Shown: positions 18,695 through 27,300 of the stretch, piece after piece
How positions within the stretch are numbered: position 1 is the stretch's first letter
Layout of the letters: every line of letters starts with the position of its first letter
DNA from: Candidatus Poseidonia sp.
GTDB lineage: Archaea; Thermoplasmatota; Poseidoniia; Poseidoniales; Poseidoniaceae
Assembly (NCBI GenBank): GCA_016778305.1
Contig: JADHPT010000001.1
Coordinates: forward strand, 200,457-264,456
Reading direction: 5' to 3'
Length of the DNA: 64,000 nucleotides
The notes under the pieces: generated by a model
The model's database searches: none
What the model was told of the DNA's origin: nothing
What the model saw: only the letters and a program-made list of their open reading frames with translations
Program-made: the position numbers and the translations under genes

Positions 18695-19519
18695 TTAGAT
18701 GGCTCTCGCCTTCAAGCCGTAGCGGATGATGCCTTCTTGTGCATAGATCCTACGGACGACGAGTTCCATTTCCAATTCCATGGAGAGCACTGGTTCTTCG
18801 TCGTCCACAACCAAGAATACTCCCGATGGCCCATCCTTCAAGCGAAGCAACACAGTCGATATACCACCAAGTAACGGTGCACGTATGGAGAATTCTGAAG
18901 GTGCCCCCGCTGCAGAAAGGCGCGTCCAGGATTGAACACTTCCGATATGTACCAGGGGAGTATCTTCTGCGTTGGCACGTTCCTCACCGTCCATTTGACG
19001 CGGAGGCCAGGTCATGCCTCCGGGAACCTTTTGCCCTACCAAGCCAAGACGTGATGCTGCTGCTTCTTCATATTGTGCCACGGAAACATATGCTCCTTGG
19101 CTCACATTTGTGATTTGCATCTCTTCAACCCAAGCACCTTCGATTGCGGCGTAAAATTTAGAATTGACGGGAATGTCGACATCAAACTGGGGCAACGCTA
19201 CCTCTGTACCACGCTGCATCAAGACAACTGTAGCTTCATCACTGAGCAACAAATCCCATTCACAATTATCGAAGGTTGATTCGTCCGCAACCGTGATACT
19301 GGTAGATGAAATGAGTGTTTGCGTATCTATCCCTTCCGGCACGGTCACCATGGTGATCGATTGTTCACTGATACGGTGCTGAACTGCCGCCACTGCGAGT
19401 GTAGTAGCGTCGCTGTCTGCTCCAAAAACTCGCTCACCACGATGGGTGAAAGGTGATTGTACCAGTGTAAATGATGGTTCTGCGTGAAGAAGGTAACCCT
19501 TCCATATAAGCGAACTCAA
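18695..19519 (-). CDS. DUF35 OB-fold protein fused to an HMG-CoA-synthase-like remnant
   Basis: 274 residues. The last 80 or so, ending YGLKARAI, look like the OB-fold of DUF35 acyl-CoA-channelling proteins that partner archaeal thiolases. The first 60 residues (WKGYLLHAEPS, then GERVFGADSDATTLAVAAV) resemble the opening of archaeal HMG-CoA synthase and of synthase-DUF35 fusions. Most of the synthase, including the catalytic Cys region, is missing (fusions are usually near 480 residues), and the zinc-ribbon cysteines normally before the OB-fold are absent. TTG at 19519 overlaps the thiolase stop as TTGA, with GGGAGGG 7 bases upstream; the GTG/ATG-type start at 19552 in the ORF track would overlap thiolase by 37 bases. 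Confidence 0.7.
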   Translation of the reverse strand: MSSLIWKGYLLHAEPSFTLVQSPFTHRGERVFGADSDATTLAVAAVQHRISEQSITMVTVPEGIDTQTLISSTSITVADESTFDNCEWDLLLSDEATVVLMQRGTEVALPQFDVDIPVNSKFYAAIEGAWVEEMQITNVSQGAYVSVAQYEEAAASRLGLVGQKVPGGMTWPPRQMDGEERANAEDTPLVHIGSVQSWTRLSAAGAPSEFSIRAPLLGGISTVLLRLKDGPSGVFLVVDDEEPVLSMELEMELVVRRIYAQEGIIRYGLKARAI

Positions 19520-20688
19520 TTGCGGTCCCTCCCGAATACATGAACTGCACAAGTAGCGCCAGAACCTCCAACATTGTGAGTGAGGCCAATGGAAGCATCA
19601 CGTACTTGACGATTTGATTCAACTTCAGAACGAAGTTGTTTGAAGACCTCAACAACTTGTCCGGTTCCTGTCGAGCCAAGAGGATGTCCTTTGGACTTGA
19701 GGCCACCACTGGGGTTGATGGTTACTGAACCTTGGTTGAGAAGTCCCTCTTCGTTGCGTGCGAATTGACCTCCTGCACCGCGTTCCGCGAATCCTAAATC
19801 TTCTGTTGCCATGAGCTCTGCTATTGTAAAACAATCATGAACCTCTGCAAAGTCAACGTCGTTCGAAGTAATTCCTGCTTGATGGTATGCACGTTTTGAA
19901 GATGCTGCAGTTGCTCGTAATTGAGTTATTGAAGGCCTGTCGTGGAGTGCAAGATGATCAGAGGCAGCTCCAGAACCACGAACCCACACGGGAGAATCTG
20001 TAAATTCACGAACGACGTGATCAGCTGCTAGGATGACGCACGAGGCACCATCTGATGTTGGGCAACAATCGTAAAGCGTTAGAGGGTCGGCTACCATGAA
20101 GCCGTTTGAGGCCTTTTCGAATGAAACTTCTTTTTGGATGTGAGCTAATTTATTCATGGAACCGTGAAGATGGTTCTTAACACTGATATTCACTAAATCA
20201 TCATGCGTAGATCCGTATTCGTGAAAATGGCGTCTCGCCATGAGAGCATATGTGCCGGGAAATGTCAGACCGGCAAGCCGTTCCCATTCAGTATCCCCCG
20301 ATACACCAAGCCAGTAACGTTTTCGTTCAGGGGTTAAATCGTTCATCTTCTCGATGCCACCTGCAACCACGATGTCAGCCTCTCCGCTCTTGATGGCCAT
20401 CCAAGCATCTCGGAAGGCAAAGCCGGACGAAGCACACGCGTTTTCGACGCGACGTACTGGCACGCCATCCATCGCAGAGTGCTCTGTGAGTAATGCCGCA
20501 GTATTGCCAAGTTGAGCGCCGCCGAATGCAATGCTTCCAATGAAGGCTTCATCAACTTGAGAAGGGCTGAAATCTCCGTCAATGCTGCTGAAAGCACGCT
20601 CTGCCGCCTCAGCCCACATCCCTTTCAATCCGAGTGCGTGATTCCCGTACTTGGTTTGACCAGCACCAATGACGGCAACATCAACCAT
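19516..20688 (-). CDS. Archaeal thiolase (acetyl-CoA C-acetyltransferase / SCPx-type)
   Basis: About 390 residues. The active-site cysteine is in ENACASSGFAF, HDCFTIAE holds a conserved His/Cys pair, and NPSGGLKSKGHPLGSTGTGQ is the C-terminal catalytic block. The SCPx-type archaeal thiolases condense two acetyl-CoA into acetoacetyl-CoA in a complex with DUF35 and HMG-CoA synthase at the start of the mevalonate pathway; other family members act in fatty-acid degradation. A DUF35 gene immediately downstream supports the complex. MVDVAVIGAG at 20688 is the usual start; another ATG lies at 20694. It is divergent from kptA. Confidence 0.9.
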   Translation of the reverse strand: MVDVAVIGAGQTKYGNHALGLKGMWAEAAERAFSSIDGDFSPSQVDEAFIGSIAFGGAQLGNTAALLTEHSAMDGVPVRRVENACASSGFAFRDAWMAIKSGEADIVVAGGIEKMNDLTPERKRYWLGVSGDTEWERLAGLTFPGTYALMARRHFHEYGSTHDDLVNISVKNHLHGSMNKLAHIQKEVSFEKASNGFMVADPLTLYDCCPTSDGASCVILAADHVVREFTDSPVWVRGSGAASDHLALHDRPSITQLRATAASSKRAYHQAGITSNDVDFAEVHDCFTIAELMATEDLGFAERGAGGQFARNEEGLLNQGSVTINPSGGLKSKGHPLGSTGTGQVVEVFKQLRSEVESNRQVRDASIGLTHNVGGSGATCAVHVFGRDRN

Positions 20689-20806
20689 GAACATGCGATG
20701 GGGTGGAGGCATTTCATACACTCGCTTGTTTCAAGTGCAACCGTATGTGATTTCTTTGTTGTTTTAACCCGCAGGGTTCTTGAATAGGTTGCGCTCCCGT
20801 CGGATT

Positions 20807-21499
20807 ATGCTACGCCAATGCAGAAGCCACGGACATTTTTCCGGAACGAATTGCCCAGTCTGTAACGACGAGGGGAAATTCATCATGAGCGATCGAGAAG
20901 CAAATTCATTGGGGCGTATACTGGCCCTCGTTTTGCGACACGCACCCGAAAAATTTGGTGTTGATATGGATATCAACGGATGGGTAAACTCTCGTGAACT
21001 ATCAGAAGCGATCGCTAAGCAGCGTCGTCACTACCATTGGCTACGAGCATGGCATTTTGAGGCCATTGCAAACGCAGATGAGAAGGGACGTTACCAAGTG
21101 GAAAATGAAATGATGAGGGCCACCTATGGCCATTCAATCGAATTGGATTTGGACCTCCCAACCGATGATATTCCTGAAGCACTCTATTACCCCTGCGAAA
21201 CTGACCAAGTTGAAACGCTTCTCGAATTTGGAATTACTGCAGGTGACCGAAAGAACGTTCACCTGTCACGCTCCATTCGCAACGCTATGGATGCTGGACA
21301 TGTTCGTATTCACCGCCCCGCCATTCTTGAGGTGGATACCGCACGTGCTATCGCCGATGGCCAGACAATTTACAGGGCAGGTACAACTGTATTCCTCGCA
21401 GACGAAGTCCCCGGCGAATATCTCTACCAAGTCGAAGAGACTGATCCAATGATCGTTGAGACCGTTGAAGAATGGACTCGGCTCGAAGAAGAAGAGTGA
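20807..21499 (+). CDS. kptA: RNA 2'-phosphotransferase (Tpt1/KptA), archaeal form with zinc finger
   Basis: About 230 residues. ATG 20807 begins LRQCRSHGHFSGTNCPVC, the N-terminal Cys/His zinc finger typical of archaeal KptA and absent from most bacterial ones, so this start is preferred over 20780. The core follows: LGRILALVLRHAPEKFG, then NGWV, HLSRS and YRAG, supplying the conserved Arg-His-Arg-Arg set. The enzyme transfers a 2'-phosphate from RNA to NAD+, giving ADP-ribose cyclic phosphate. In archaea, where tRNA ligation leaves no such phosphate, its natural substrate is unclear. It is divergent from thiolase and converges with a small zinc-ribbon gene. Confidence 0.92.
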   Translation: MLRQCRSHGHFSGTNCPVCNDEGKFIMSDREANSLGRILALVLRHAPEKFGVDMDINGWVNSRELSEAIAKQRRHYHWLRAWHFEAIANADEKGRYQVENEMMRATYGHSIELDLDLPTDDIPEALYYPCETDQVETLLEFGITAGDRKNVHLSRSIRNAMDAGHVRIHRPAILEVDTARAIADGQTIYRAGTTVFLADEVPGEYLYQVEETDPMIVETVEEWTRLEEEE

Positions 21500-21502
21500 A
21501 TC

Positions 21503-21841
21503 TTAGGATTTTTGTGAGCCACAGGCTGGGCAGAAATCTAGATCTGCCTCCAATACTGCTTTGCACGTAGCGCAATGAACTTGACCGGTCATCAATGCTT
21601 CAACCTTTTTCGGTGCTGGAGCAGACGACTGCCCTAACTCGGATTCTACAAGACGGACAGGGTCAATTCCGTGTCGCTGTAATTCCTCATATCGATTTTT
21701 GTAGATAATCGCTTCTTGAAGCGCTGACTCAAGTTGCCACAACCGTTGCTCTCGTTCTTGTGAATCGGCGATGGTGCGTGCTTCTTCGACACAAACTTGC
21801 AAGTGACGCATGAATTCATCCATATTGGGTGACTCGGCCAT
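21503..21841 (-). CDS. Small coiled-coil zinc-ribbon protein
   Basis: 112 residues when started at the ATG at 21841; the longer ORF to 22078 would run into the kinase gene on the opposite strand and is rejected. The N-terminal half is helical and charged (VEEARTIADSQEREQRLWQLE). The C-terminus carries a zinc ribbon, CATC and CPACG, followed by a short basic tail. Such ribbons at the very C-terminus usually bind nucleic acid or protein partners; nothing more specific can be said. It converges on kptA with a 3-base gap and is divergent from the isopentenyl phosphate kinase gene. Confidence 0.7.
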   Translation of the reverse strand: MAESPNMDEFMRHLQVCVEEARTIADSQEREQRLWQLESALQEAIIYKNRYEELQRHGIDPVRLVESELGQSSAPAPKKVEALMTGQVHCATCKAVLEADLDFCPACGSQKS

Positions 21842-21931
21842 GCCCCACGCTCGTGTGCCTTGCCTCATCAATCCTTGCTCGCAGCAACCAAGCGTCGGTA
21901 TGCTCTTCAATTTGAGACCACTGGCCGTGAC

Positions 21932-22744
21932 ATGCGTGATCGTGTTGTTCTCAAATGGGGAGGTGGCCTCATCACCGAGAAAGACCGGTTGAAAACAGTC
22001 CGAACCGATGTTTTGGATCAACTTGCAGAACAATTGCATTCCTGTCTCAAAGAAGGCGTTGATGTGATTCTGGTCCATGGGGCAGGCTCATATGGCCATC
22101 TTAAAGCAAAGAAATACCAATTGGCAGAGGGATTTCTATCTGGGGTTGAATTTGAACCACTTACACAACATGAGGCAGTTACGGATGTTCGCAATGACAT
22201 GCTGGAACTCAATCAGCATGTTATGGAGTCACTGACTCGTCGAGATATTTCCGCCGTAGCACTTCCTCCGCACCAATGGGCACGAGGTACTGGCCCACAG
22301 TTTCAAGGAGATTTGAGCTTCTTTGAACAAGCCCCTAAGGGCATTGTCATGGTTACCTTCGGAGACGTCGTGGACTGTGACGGGGACAAAGAATTTGGAA
22401 TTCTCTCCGGAGATGACATTGTCAAACGCTTGGCTGCTGAAATCAAAGGTATCAAGCGACTTGTATTCGCCATGGGTGGTGTTGAAGGTGTTCTTGCATC
22501 ACCTCCCAGCGAGGATAATCCAACGCCTGAGTTGCTTTCGAGGCTCACAAAGGATGATGTCTTTGTGGGTGAGCATCAAAGTAATATGGACGTGACTGGG
22601 GGAATCGGGTTGAAGGTTAGACGGGGTTTTGAAACACTCGAAGCAGGTGTTGAAGTTTGGCTGGTAAGCGGTGAAGTCGGCATCAGAGTTCAAGAAGCAT
22701 GCATGGGCCTTCCCGTTGTTGGTACACAACTTCTGGAATCATGA
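21932..22744 (+). CDS. Isopentenyl phosphate kinase
   Basis: About 270 residues of the amino-acid-kinase fold. It opens VVLKWGGGLIT with the phosphate-binding Lys and glycines, then LVHGAGSYGH, whose His is the substrate-phosphate residue that marks isopentenyl phosphate kinases. FGDVVDCD and LSGDDIVKRLA are the nucleotide-site blocks, and DVTGGIGLKV is the late conserved segment. It phosphorylates isopentenyl phosphate to isopentenyl diphosphate, the last step of archaeal mevalonate routes. ATG 21932 directly precedes the domain; the ORF start at 21860 lacks support. The fused isomerase/prenyl synthase gene follows 54 bases later, consuming its product. Confidence 0.9.
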   Translation: MRDRVVLKWGGGLITEKDRLKTVRTDVLDQLAEQLHSCLKEGVDVILVHGAGSYGHLKAKKYQLAEGFLSGVEFEPLTQHEAVTDVRNDMLELNQHVMESLTRRDISAVALPPHQWARGTGPQFQGDLSFFEQAPKGIVMVTFGDVVDCDGDKEFGILSGDDIVKRLAAEIKGIKRLVFAMGGVEGVLASPPSEDNPTPELLSRLTKDDVFVGEHQSNMDVTGGIGLKVRRGFETLEAGVEVWLVSGEVGIRVQEACMGLPVVGTQLLES

Positions 22745-22798
22745 TTCATCGGAGAACTCTTCATGTAGCCTACGCGCTCACCCAAGTGTGGGAGCATT

Positions 22799-24550
22799 AT
22801 GTCGGGTTATAGGATTGAGGATGTTCCAAGCATTAACCTTGATGCTGGACAGGTTGAAATCCTCTCTGAACATGATGAACATCAAGCAGCGCTCATGGCT
22901 GAGGCTCTCATTCATGTTGATGAACAGGACAATGTCATCGGACCCGTCTCTAAAATTGACGCACACCAAGGAGCGGGTGTCTACCATCGAGCATTCAGTG
23001 TACTCTTATTCAATTCAGAGGGAAAACTGCTCCTCCAACAACGTTCAAGTGACAAAGTTACATTTCCAAATGTTTGGGCGAATTCCTGCTGCTCACACCC
23101 ACTTCATTCCGATGAGGAATTGAACGATGTAGACTACATTGGAACAAAGCGGGCTGCAATTCGTAAGCTTGAGCAGGAATTGGGAATTAATCCTTCATCA
23201 ATTGATATTGATGATTTTGTATTCATGACAAAAATGCGTTACTCCGCACGAATGAATCCGGAATGGATAGAGAGAGAACTCGACCACATCCTGATGCTAA
23301 CTGCTGATGTAGAATTGAAGCCAAATCCAAACGAAATCGCAGCGGTGCGCTGGGTTGATTTTGATGAGATGGAAGCCATGCTACTCGAAGAACGTGAACC
23401 TGATGAGGCAATTGCCCCGTGGTTTCGATGCATTGCTGCTCGCATCATGACCGAAGAATGGTGGACTCACCACCACGATCGCGACACACTTGTGAAGATG
23501 CGTGATGAAGACATTCATGACATGGGAGATGTAACACACATGCTACCAAATGCGGAAGGAGCCGACCTTTTGACATCGATCATGGAGGTCAAACCCTTGA
23601 TCGAACAACGAATTGAAAACAGTTTGCGTGCATCTCGTCATGAACGATTAGGCAATGCCATGATGCACCTCATTGAAGGTGGTGGAAAGCGTATGCGGGC
23701 AACACTCCCCTGGCTTGTTGCAAAAGCAGTCGGCGATTCCCATTCTGGGCTCCTCGACATTGGTGCTGCAATTGAAACCGTTCACAGTTTTACACTCGTG
23801 CATGACGATATCATGGACGATGATGAGATTCGTCGAGGACGGAATGCGGTCCATGTTGAATATGGAATGCCTACAGCCATCAATGCAGGTGATGCAATGC
23901 TCGCAATTGCCTTTGAACGATTGGTCATGGCTGAAAATCTTGAACCAGAAGATGTTGCACCTCTTGTCAATAGAATCGCTTGGATGGTTCGACGTGTGAG
24001 CGAAGGCCAACAAATGGATATTGAGTTTGAAGAACGCCTTGATGTTTCAGAAGAAAATTACATCGAAATGATTGAAGGTAAAACAGCGGTGATGTTTCAA
24101 ATCTGCTCTGAAATAGGTGCACGGCTATCTGGTGGAGGCCAAGAAACGATTGACCTCATGGCGCAGTGGGGCCTTGCATTGGGATTGTGTTTCCAACTGA
24201 TGGATGACCTCATTGACATCTTATCAGATTCAGAAACATTGGGAAAACCCGCTGGTTCCGACATCGCTCAAGGCAAACGCACGTTGATGGTAATTCACGC
24301 ACTTGATCAGCCCGATGGACCAGTAAAGGAGCGCTTGTTGAATGTTCTCGGCAAAGGGGAATCCGTAACCCCTGAGGGCCTCAAAGACGGTTTAGCAGCC
24401 CTTGAAGAATTAGGTTCGATTCAATATGCTCGCTCCAGAGCTGAATCCTATCATGCAAAGGCCCATGAATGCCTTGACATGTTAGGAGAAGGCCCAGCCC
24501 TCGTCGCTTTAAGAGAACTTACTGATTTCCAACTTGCTCGGATTCATTGA
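22799..24550 (+). CDS. Fusion: type 1 IPP isomerase + geranylgeranyl-type prenyl diphosphate synthase
   Basis: 583 residues with two complete enzymes. Residues 1 to about 235 are a Nudix-fold type 1 isopentenyl diphosphate isomerase: ANSCCSHPL holds the catalytic Cys98, EWIERELDH the metal-binding/catalytic Glu pair (158 and 160), and WWTHHH lies near its end. Residues about 250-583 are a trans-prenyl synthase: GGGKRMR at 295-301, first Asp-rich motif DDIMDD from 336, and second motif DDLID from 469. Together they would isomerise IPP to DMAPP and extend it to the C20 (or C15) chain for ether lipids. No stop or frameshift separates the halves. It follows isopentenyl phosphate kinase. Chain length is inferred only. 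Confidence 0.92.
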   Translation: MSGYRIEDVPSINLDAGQVEILSEHDEHQAALMAEALIHVDEQDNVIGPVSKIDAHQGAGVYHRAFSVLLFNSEGKLLLQQRSSDKVTFPNVWANSCCSHPLHSDEELNDVDYIGTKRAAIRKLEQELGINPSSIDIDDFVFMTKMRYSARMNPEWIERELDHILMLTADVELKPNPNEIAAVRWVDFDEMEAMLLEEREPDEAIAPWFRCIAARIMTEEWWTHHHDRDTLVKMRDEDIHDMGDVTHMLPNAEGADLLTSIMEVKPLIEQRIENSLRASRHERLGNAMMHLIEGGGKRMRATLPWLVAKAVGDSHSGLLDIGAAIETVHSFTLVHDDIMDDDEIRRGRNAVHVEYGMPTAINAGDAMLAIAFERLVMAENLEPEDVAPLVNRIAWMVRRVSEGQQMDIEFEERLDVSEENYIEMIEGKTAVMFQICSEIGARLSGGGQETIDLMAQWGLALGLCFQLMDDLIDILSDSETLGKPAGSDIAQGKRTLMVIHALDQPDGPVKERLLNVLGKGESVTPEGLKDGLAALEELGSIQYARSRAESYHAKAHECLDMLGEGPALVALRELTDFQLARIH

Positions 24551-25010
24551 GCATCCAAACCTTGTCACCGAGGAATATTTCTCCCCCTGTGTTGATGCGA
24601 GCATACCACCGCGTTTTCTGCGGCGCGATAACATGGCTCAGTGCTTTGTATCGGCCTTGTAAGAATGAATCCCGTATTGTTTTACAGGGAGGTGCATCGC
24701 TCGTTATTTCGAGAATGACACGCTGTCCGAAGGATAGAATTGAACCAACATTGAGTTGTTCAACATCCAACCCTTTGATGAGAATGTTTTCACCAGTAGA
24801 ACCCGGGTAGATCGGGTGGCCAGCATCTTGCAATTCCTGCATGACTTCCCATTGCATGAGGCATATAGCTCGCTGCGGACCACCATGATGTTTCAAATCA
24901 TTTTGTCGGTCGCCAATGCAACCGTCAACGGATGAAACCTGCAATGAATCAACAGGATGTTTCGGAACACCACCGTCAGGATTGACGTGTAAACCGATGA
25001 CTTGCGCCAT
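24519..25010 (-). CDS. MOSC-domain protein
   Basis: About 163 residues, a single MOSC (molybdenum cofactor sulfurase C-terminal) domain. IGDRQNDLKHHGG, GSTGENILIKGLD, LEITSDAPPCKTI with the conserved Cys, and GRYKA match the domain order of YiiM-like stand-alone proteins. Such proteins act on molybdenum cofactor or N-hydroxylated compounds; the substrate here is not known. ATG 25010 has GAGGT 6 bases upstream; it lies 9 bases beyond the EF-2 stop, so it is probably co-transcribed with EF-2. Its 3' end overlaps the convergent prenyl synthase gene by 32 bases. Confidence 0.88.
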   Translation of the reverse strand: MAQVIGLHVNPDGGVPKHPVDSLQVSSVDGCIGDRQNDLKHHGGPQRAICLMQWEVMQELQDAGHPIYPGSTGENILIKGLDVEQLNVGSILSFGQRVILEITSDAPPCKTIRDSFLQGRYKALSHVIAPQKTRWYARINTGGEIFLGDKVWMLNESEQVGNQ

Positions 25011-25019
25011 CAACAAACC

Positions 25020-27227
25020 TCAATCTGAGTAGTAGGATTCGGGGTTGGGCTCAGGCTTCAATCCCTTCCTTTGACGGATTTCTCCGACCACTTTGTTGAA
25101 CAATTGTGGGGGCAAAATCTCGAAACCAAGGTTCTCTGTATTCCAGACTGCTCGGCCTTGGGAGGCGGCACGGATATCGTTGGAGAATCCAAACGTTTCT
25201 GCGATTGGAATGACACCAACAACGGTCGTTACATTTCCTTCAGACGGCATGTCTTCGATAATTCCACGGCGGGTGGTAACTTCACGAGTTACTTGACCGA
25301 GCCAATCATTAGGCACCGAGATGAATGCCTTTTGCATAGGTTCTAGCAGAACAGTTCGTGCACGCATCATGGCCCCTTTGATACCGTTTCGAACGGCTGG
25401 GATGGTTTGAGCAGGTCCACGGTGAATGGCGTCTTCGTGCAGTTTTGCATCAACCAAACGGACATACATGCCTTGAACTGGTTCATCTGCGATCGGTCCT
25501 TTCACACAGACTTCGTTGAAGGCTTCAATGATCAATTCACGAGTCTCGTGAAGGTTTTGGATACCCTTGGTATCGTTTACCAGGACGTTGGATCCTTTGA
25601 TTGCGTAAATTTTCCTCATGGTGTCACGATCCATACCAAGTTCACCGAACTTGTTGCCGACTTCCTTGGCATCGTTGGAGCGAACAGGTCCATCTCCGAG
25701 GTCTCCAGAACGGAGAGCAGCAACAACTTCTTCCGGCAATGCTTCGATTTCAAACATGAATCGGTTGTGGCGGTTGGGTGACTTTCCTTCAAAGGAGTTC
25801 CCGCGATTGCTTCCTTCGATACCTTCGCGGTAGACGACAATAGGCGGACTTACCTTGACCTTGATATTCTGTTCTTCCTCGATACGGTAAACAGTGATCT
25901 CAAGGTGAAGTTCTCCCATACCTGCCAAGAGAGCTTCTCCAGTCTCTTGGTTGGTGGTCACCTGAAGGGATGCATCTGCTTTTGCAAGAGAGCGGAGAGC
26001 ATCGATGAACTTTGGTAGATCTTTCATGCTCTTAGGCTCAACTGCAACAGTGACGACCGGGTCAGAATAGTGGCGAATAGCCTCAAAGGGTGTGAAATCT
26101 TTGTTTCGAGAAAGCGTCACACCAGCAGCTGCGGAGCGAATTCCGGTGACTGCTGCGATGTTTCCAGCGACGACCTTTGGTACGGGGATCCTGTCACCTC
26201 CGACCATCATGGAAACTTGCTGTACACGCTCGGGCTTCGCTCCCCCGATTGCATATACTGATTCACCTTGGTTGATGGAGCCAGAATAAATACGGCCCAC
26301 AGCAACCTCACCAGCGTGTGGGTCCATCCAGATTTTGGTAATCATCATAGCGAGTTCTGAGTCAGGGTCACAGGACACCATGGCTTGTCCAATTTCAGAT
26401 TCGAGATCTCCGGTCCAAATATTGGGGATACGGTATGGTTGAGCTTCAACTGGACCTGGAAGTTTGGTAACCGCCATGTCAAGAAGAACTTCATGAACAG
26501 GTGCTTTGCTTGCTAATGTCTTTTGGTCTTCATTATTGCAGTATTCAAAAATTTCCTTGAATGAAATCTTTGATTTTGCCATGTAAGGGACGGTAATTCC
26601 CCAGTTGTGATAAGCTGAACCAAAGGCCACTGTACCATCATTGACAGATACTTGCCAAGCCTTCTTGAATTCTTCAGGTGCGAATTCTCGGATCAATTTG
26701 TTGACTTTCTTGATGGTTTCAGTAAACCGTGCCATCATATCATCAGGAGTAACTTGAAGTTCATTGATGAGGCGATCCACTTTGTTGATGAAAAGAACGG
26801 GCTTGACCTTCTCTTTGAGGGCTTGACGAACCACAGTTTCTGTTTGTGGCATCGGTCCTTCAACCGCACAAGCGAGGATGAAACATCCGTCAACTGCACG
26901 CATTGCACGCGTAACGTCGCCGCCAAAGTCAACGTGACCGGGAGTGTCAATGAGATTGATGAGATAATCTGTACCTCCGACACCGTGAACCATCGAAGCA
27001 GAGGCTGCGTTGATGGTGATTCCACGTGCTGATTCTTGTTCGTCGAAATCCAGCACGCGAGCAGATCCAGCCAACTCATTGGACATCATTCCCGCACCCG
27101 CAATGAGATTGTCGGAGAGCGTTGTCTTACCGTGGTCAATGTGAGCAGCGATACACAAATTGCGGATTTGTGGGAGCACGTGCATAACTTCTGTAGCTTT
27201 CTTGATATTCTCTTCTTTACGTCCCAT
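25020..27227 (-). CDS. fusA: Translation elongation factor 2 (EF-2)
   Basis: About 735 residues, the archaeal EF-2 length. The GTPase domain has AHIDHGKTTLSDNL (P-loop), DTPGHVDF and INKVDRL. Domain II through V follow in order. The C-terminal EDAIHRGPAQTIPAVR holds the histidine that is modified to diphthamide in archaea and eukaryotes; a diphthine-ammonia ligase gene lies elsewhere in this window. EF-2 moves tRNA and mRNA through the ribosome. MGRKEENIKKATEVM is the family start (ATG 27227). It follows rps12, rps7 and a DsrE-like gene and precedes the MOSC gene. Confidence 0.97.
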   Translation of the reverse strand: MGRKEENIKKATEVMHVLPQIRNLCIAAHIDHGKTTLSDNLIAGAGMMSNELAGSARVLDFDEQESARGITINAASASMVHGVGGTDYLINLIDTPGHVDFGGDVTRAMRAVDGCFILACAVEGPMPQTETVVRQALKEKVKPVLFINKVDRLINELQVTPDDMMARFTETIKKVNKLIREFAPEEFKKAWQVSVNDGTVAFGSAYHNWGITVPYMAKSKISFKEIFEYCNNEDQKTLASKAPVHEVLLDMAVTKLPGPVEAQPYRIPNIWTGDLESEIGQAMVSCDPDSELAMMITKIWMDPHAGEVAVGRIYSGSINQGESVYAIGGAKPERVQQVSMMVGGDRIPVPKVVAGNIAAVTGIRSAAAGVTLSRNKDFTPFEAIRHYSDPVVTVAVEPKSMKDLPKFIDALRSLAKADASLQVTTNQETGEALLAGMGELHLEITVYRIEEEQNIKVKVSPPIVVYREGIEGSNRGNSFEGKSPNRHNRFMFEIEALPEEVVAALRSGDLGDGPVRSNDAKEVGNKFGELGMDRDTMRKIYAIKGSNVLVNDTKGIQNLHETRELIIEAFNEVCVKGPIADEPVQGMYVRLVDAKLHEDAIHRGPAQTIPAVRNGIKGAMMRARTVLLEPMQKAFISVPNDWLGQVTREVTTRRGIIEDMPSEGNVTTVVGVIPIAETFGFSNDIRAASQGRAVWNTENLGFEILPPQLFNKVVGEIRQRKGLKPEPNPESYYSD

Positions 27228-27300
27228 GGATACCACCGTGTTCTCGTTGCTTTAAGCCACCGAAAAGGGGTTCTTAAGTGACTCGCAGGATAACGAACAT

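Noticed and set aside
20766-20778. Perfect AACCC-GCA-GGGTT hairpin between thiolase and kptA
   Set aside because: Only five pairs, no T-run on either strand in the right place, and no nearby gene end; too weak to call a terminator or riboswitch.
21842-22078. N-terminal extension of the small zinc-ribbon gene
   Set aside because: It would overlap the start of isopentenyl phosphate kinase on the other strand; the ATG at 21841 fits better.
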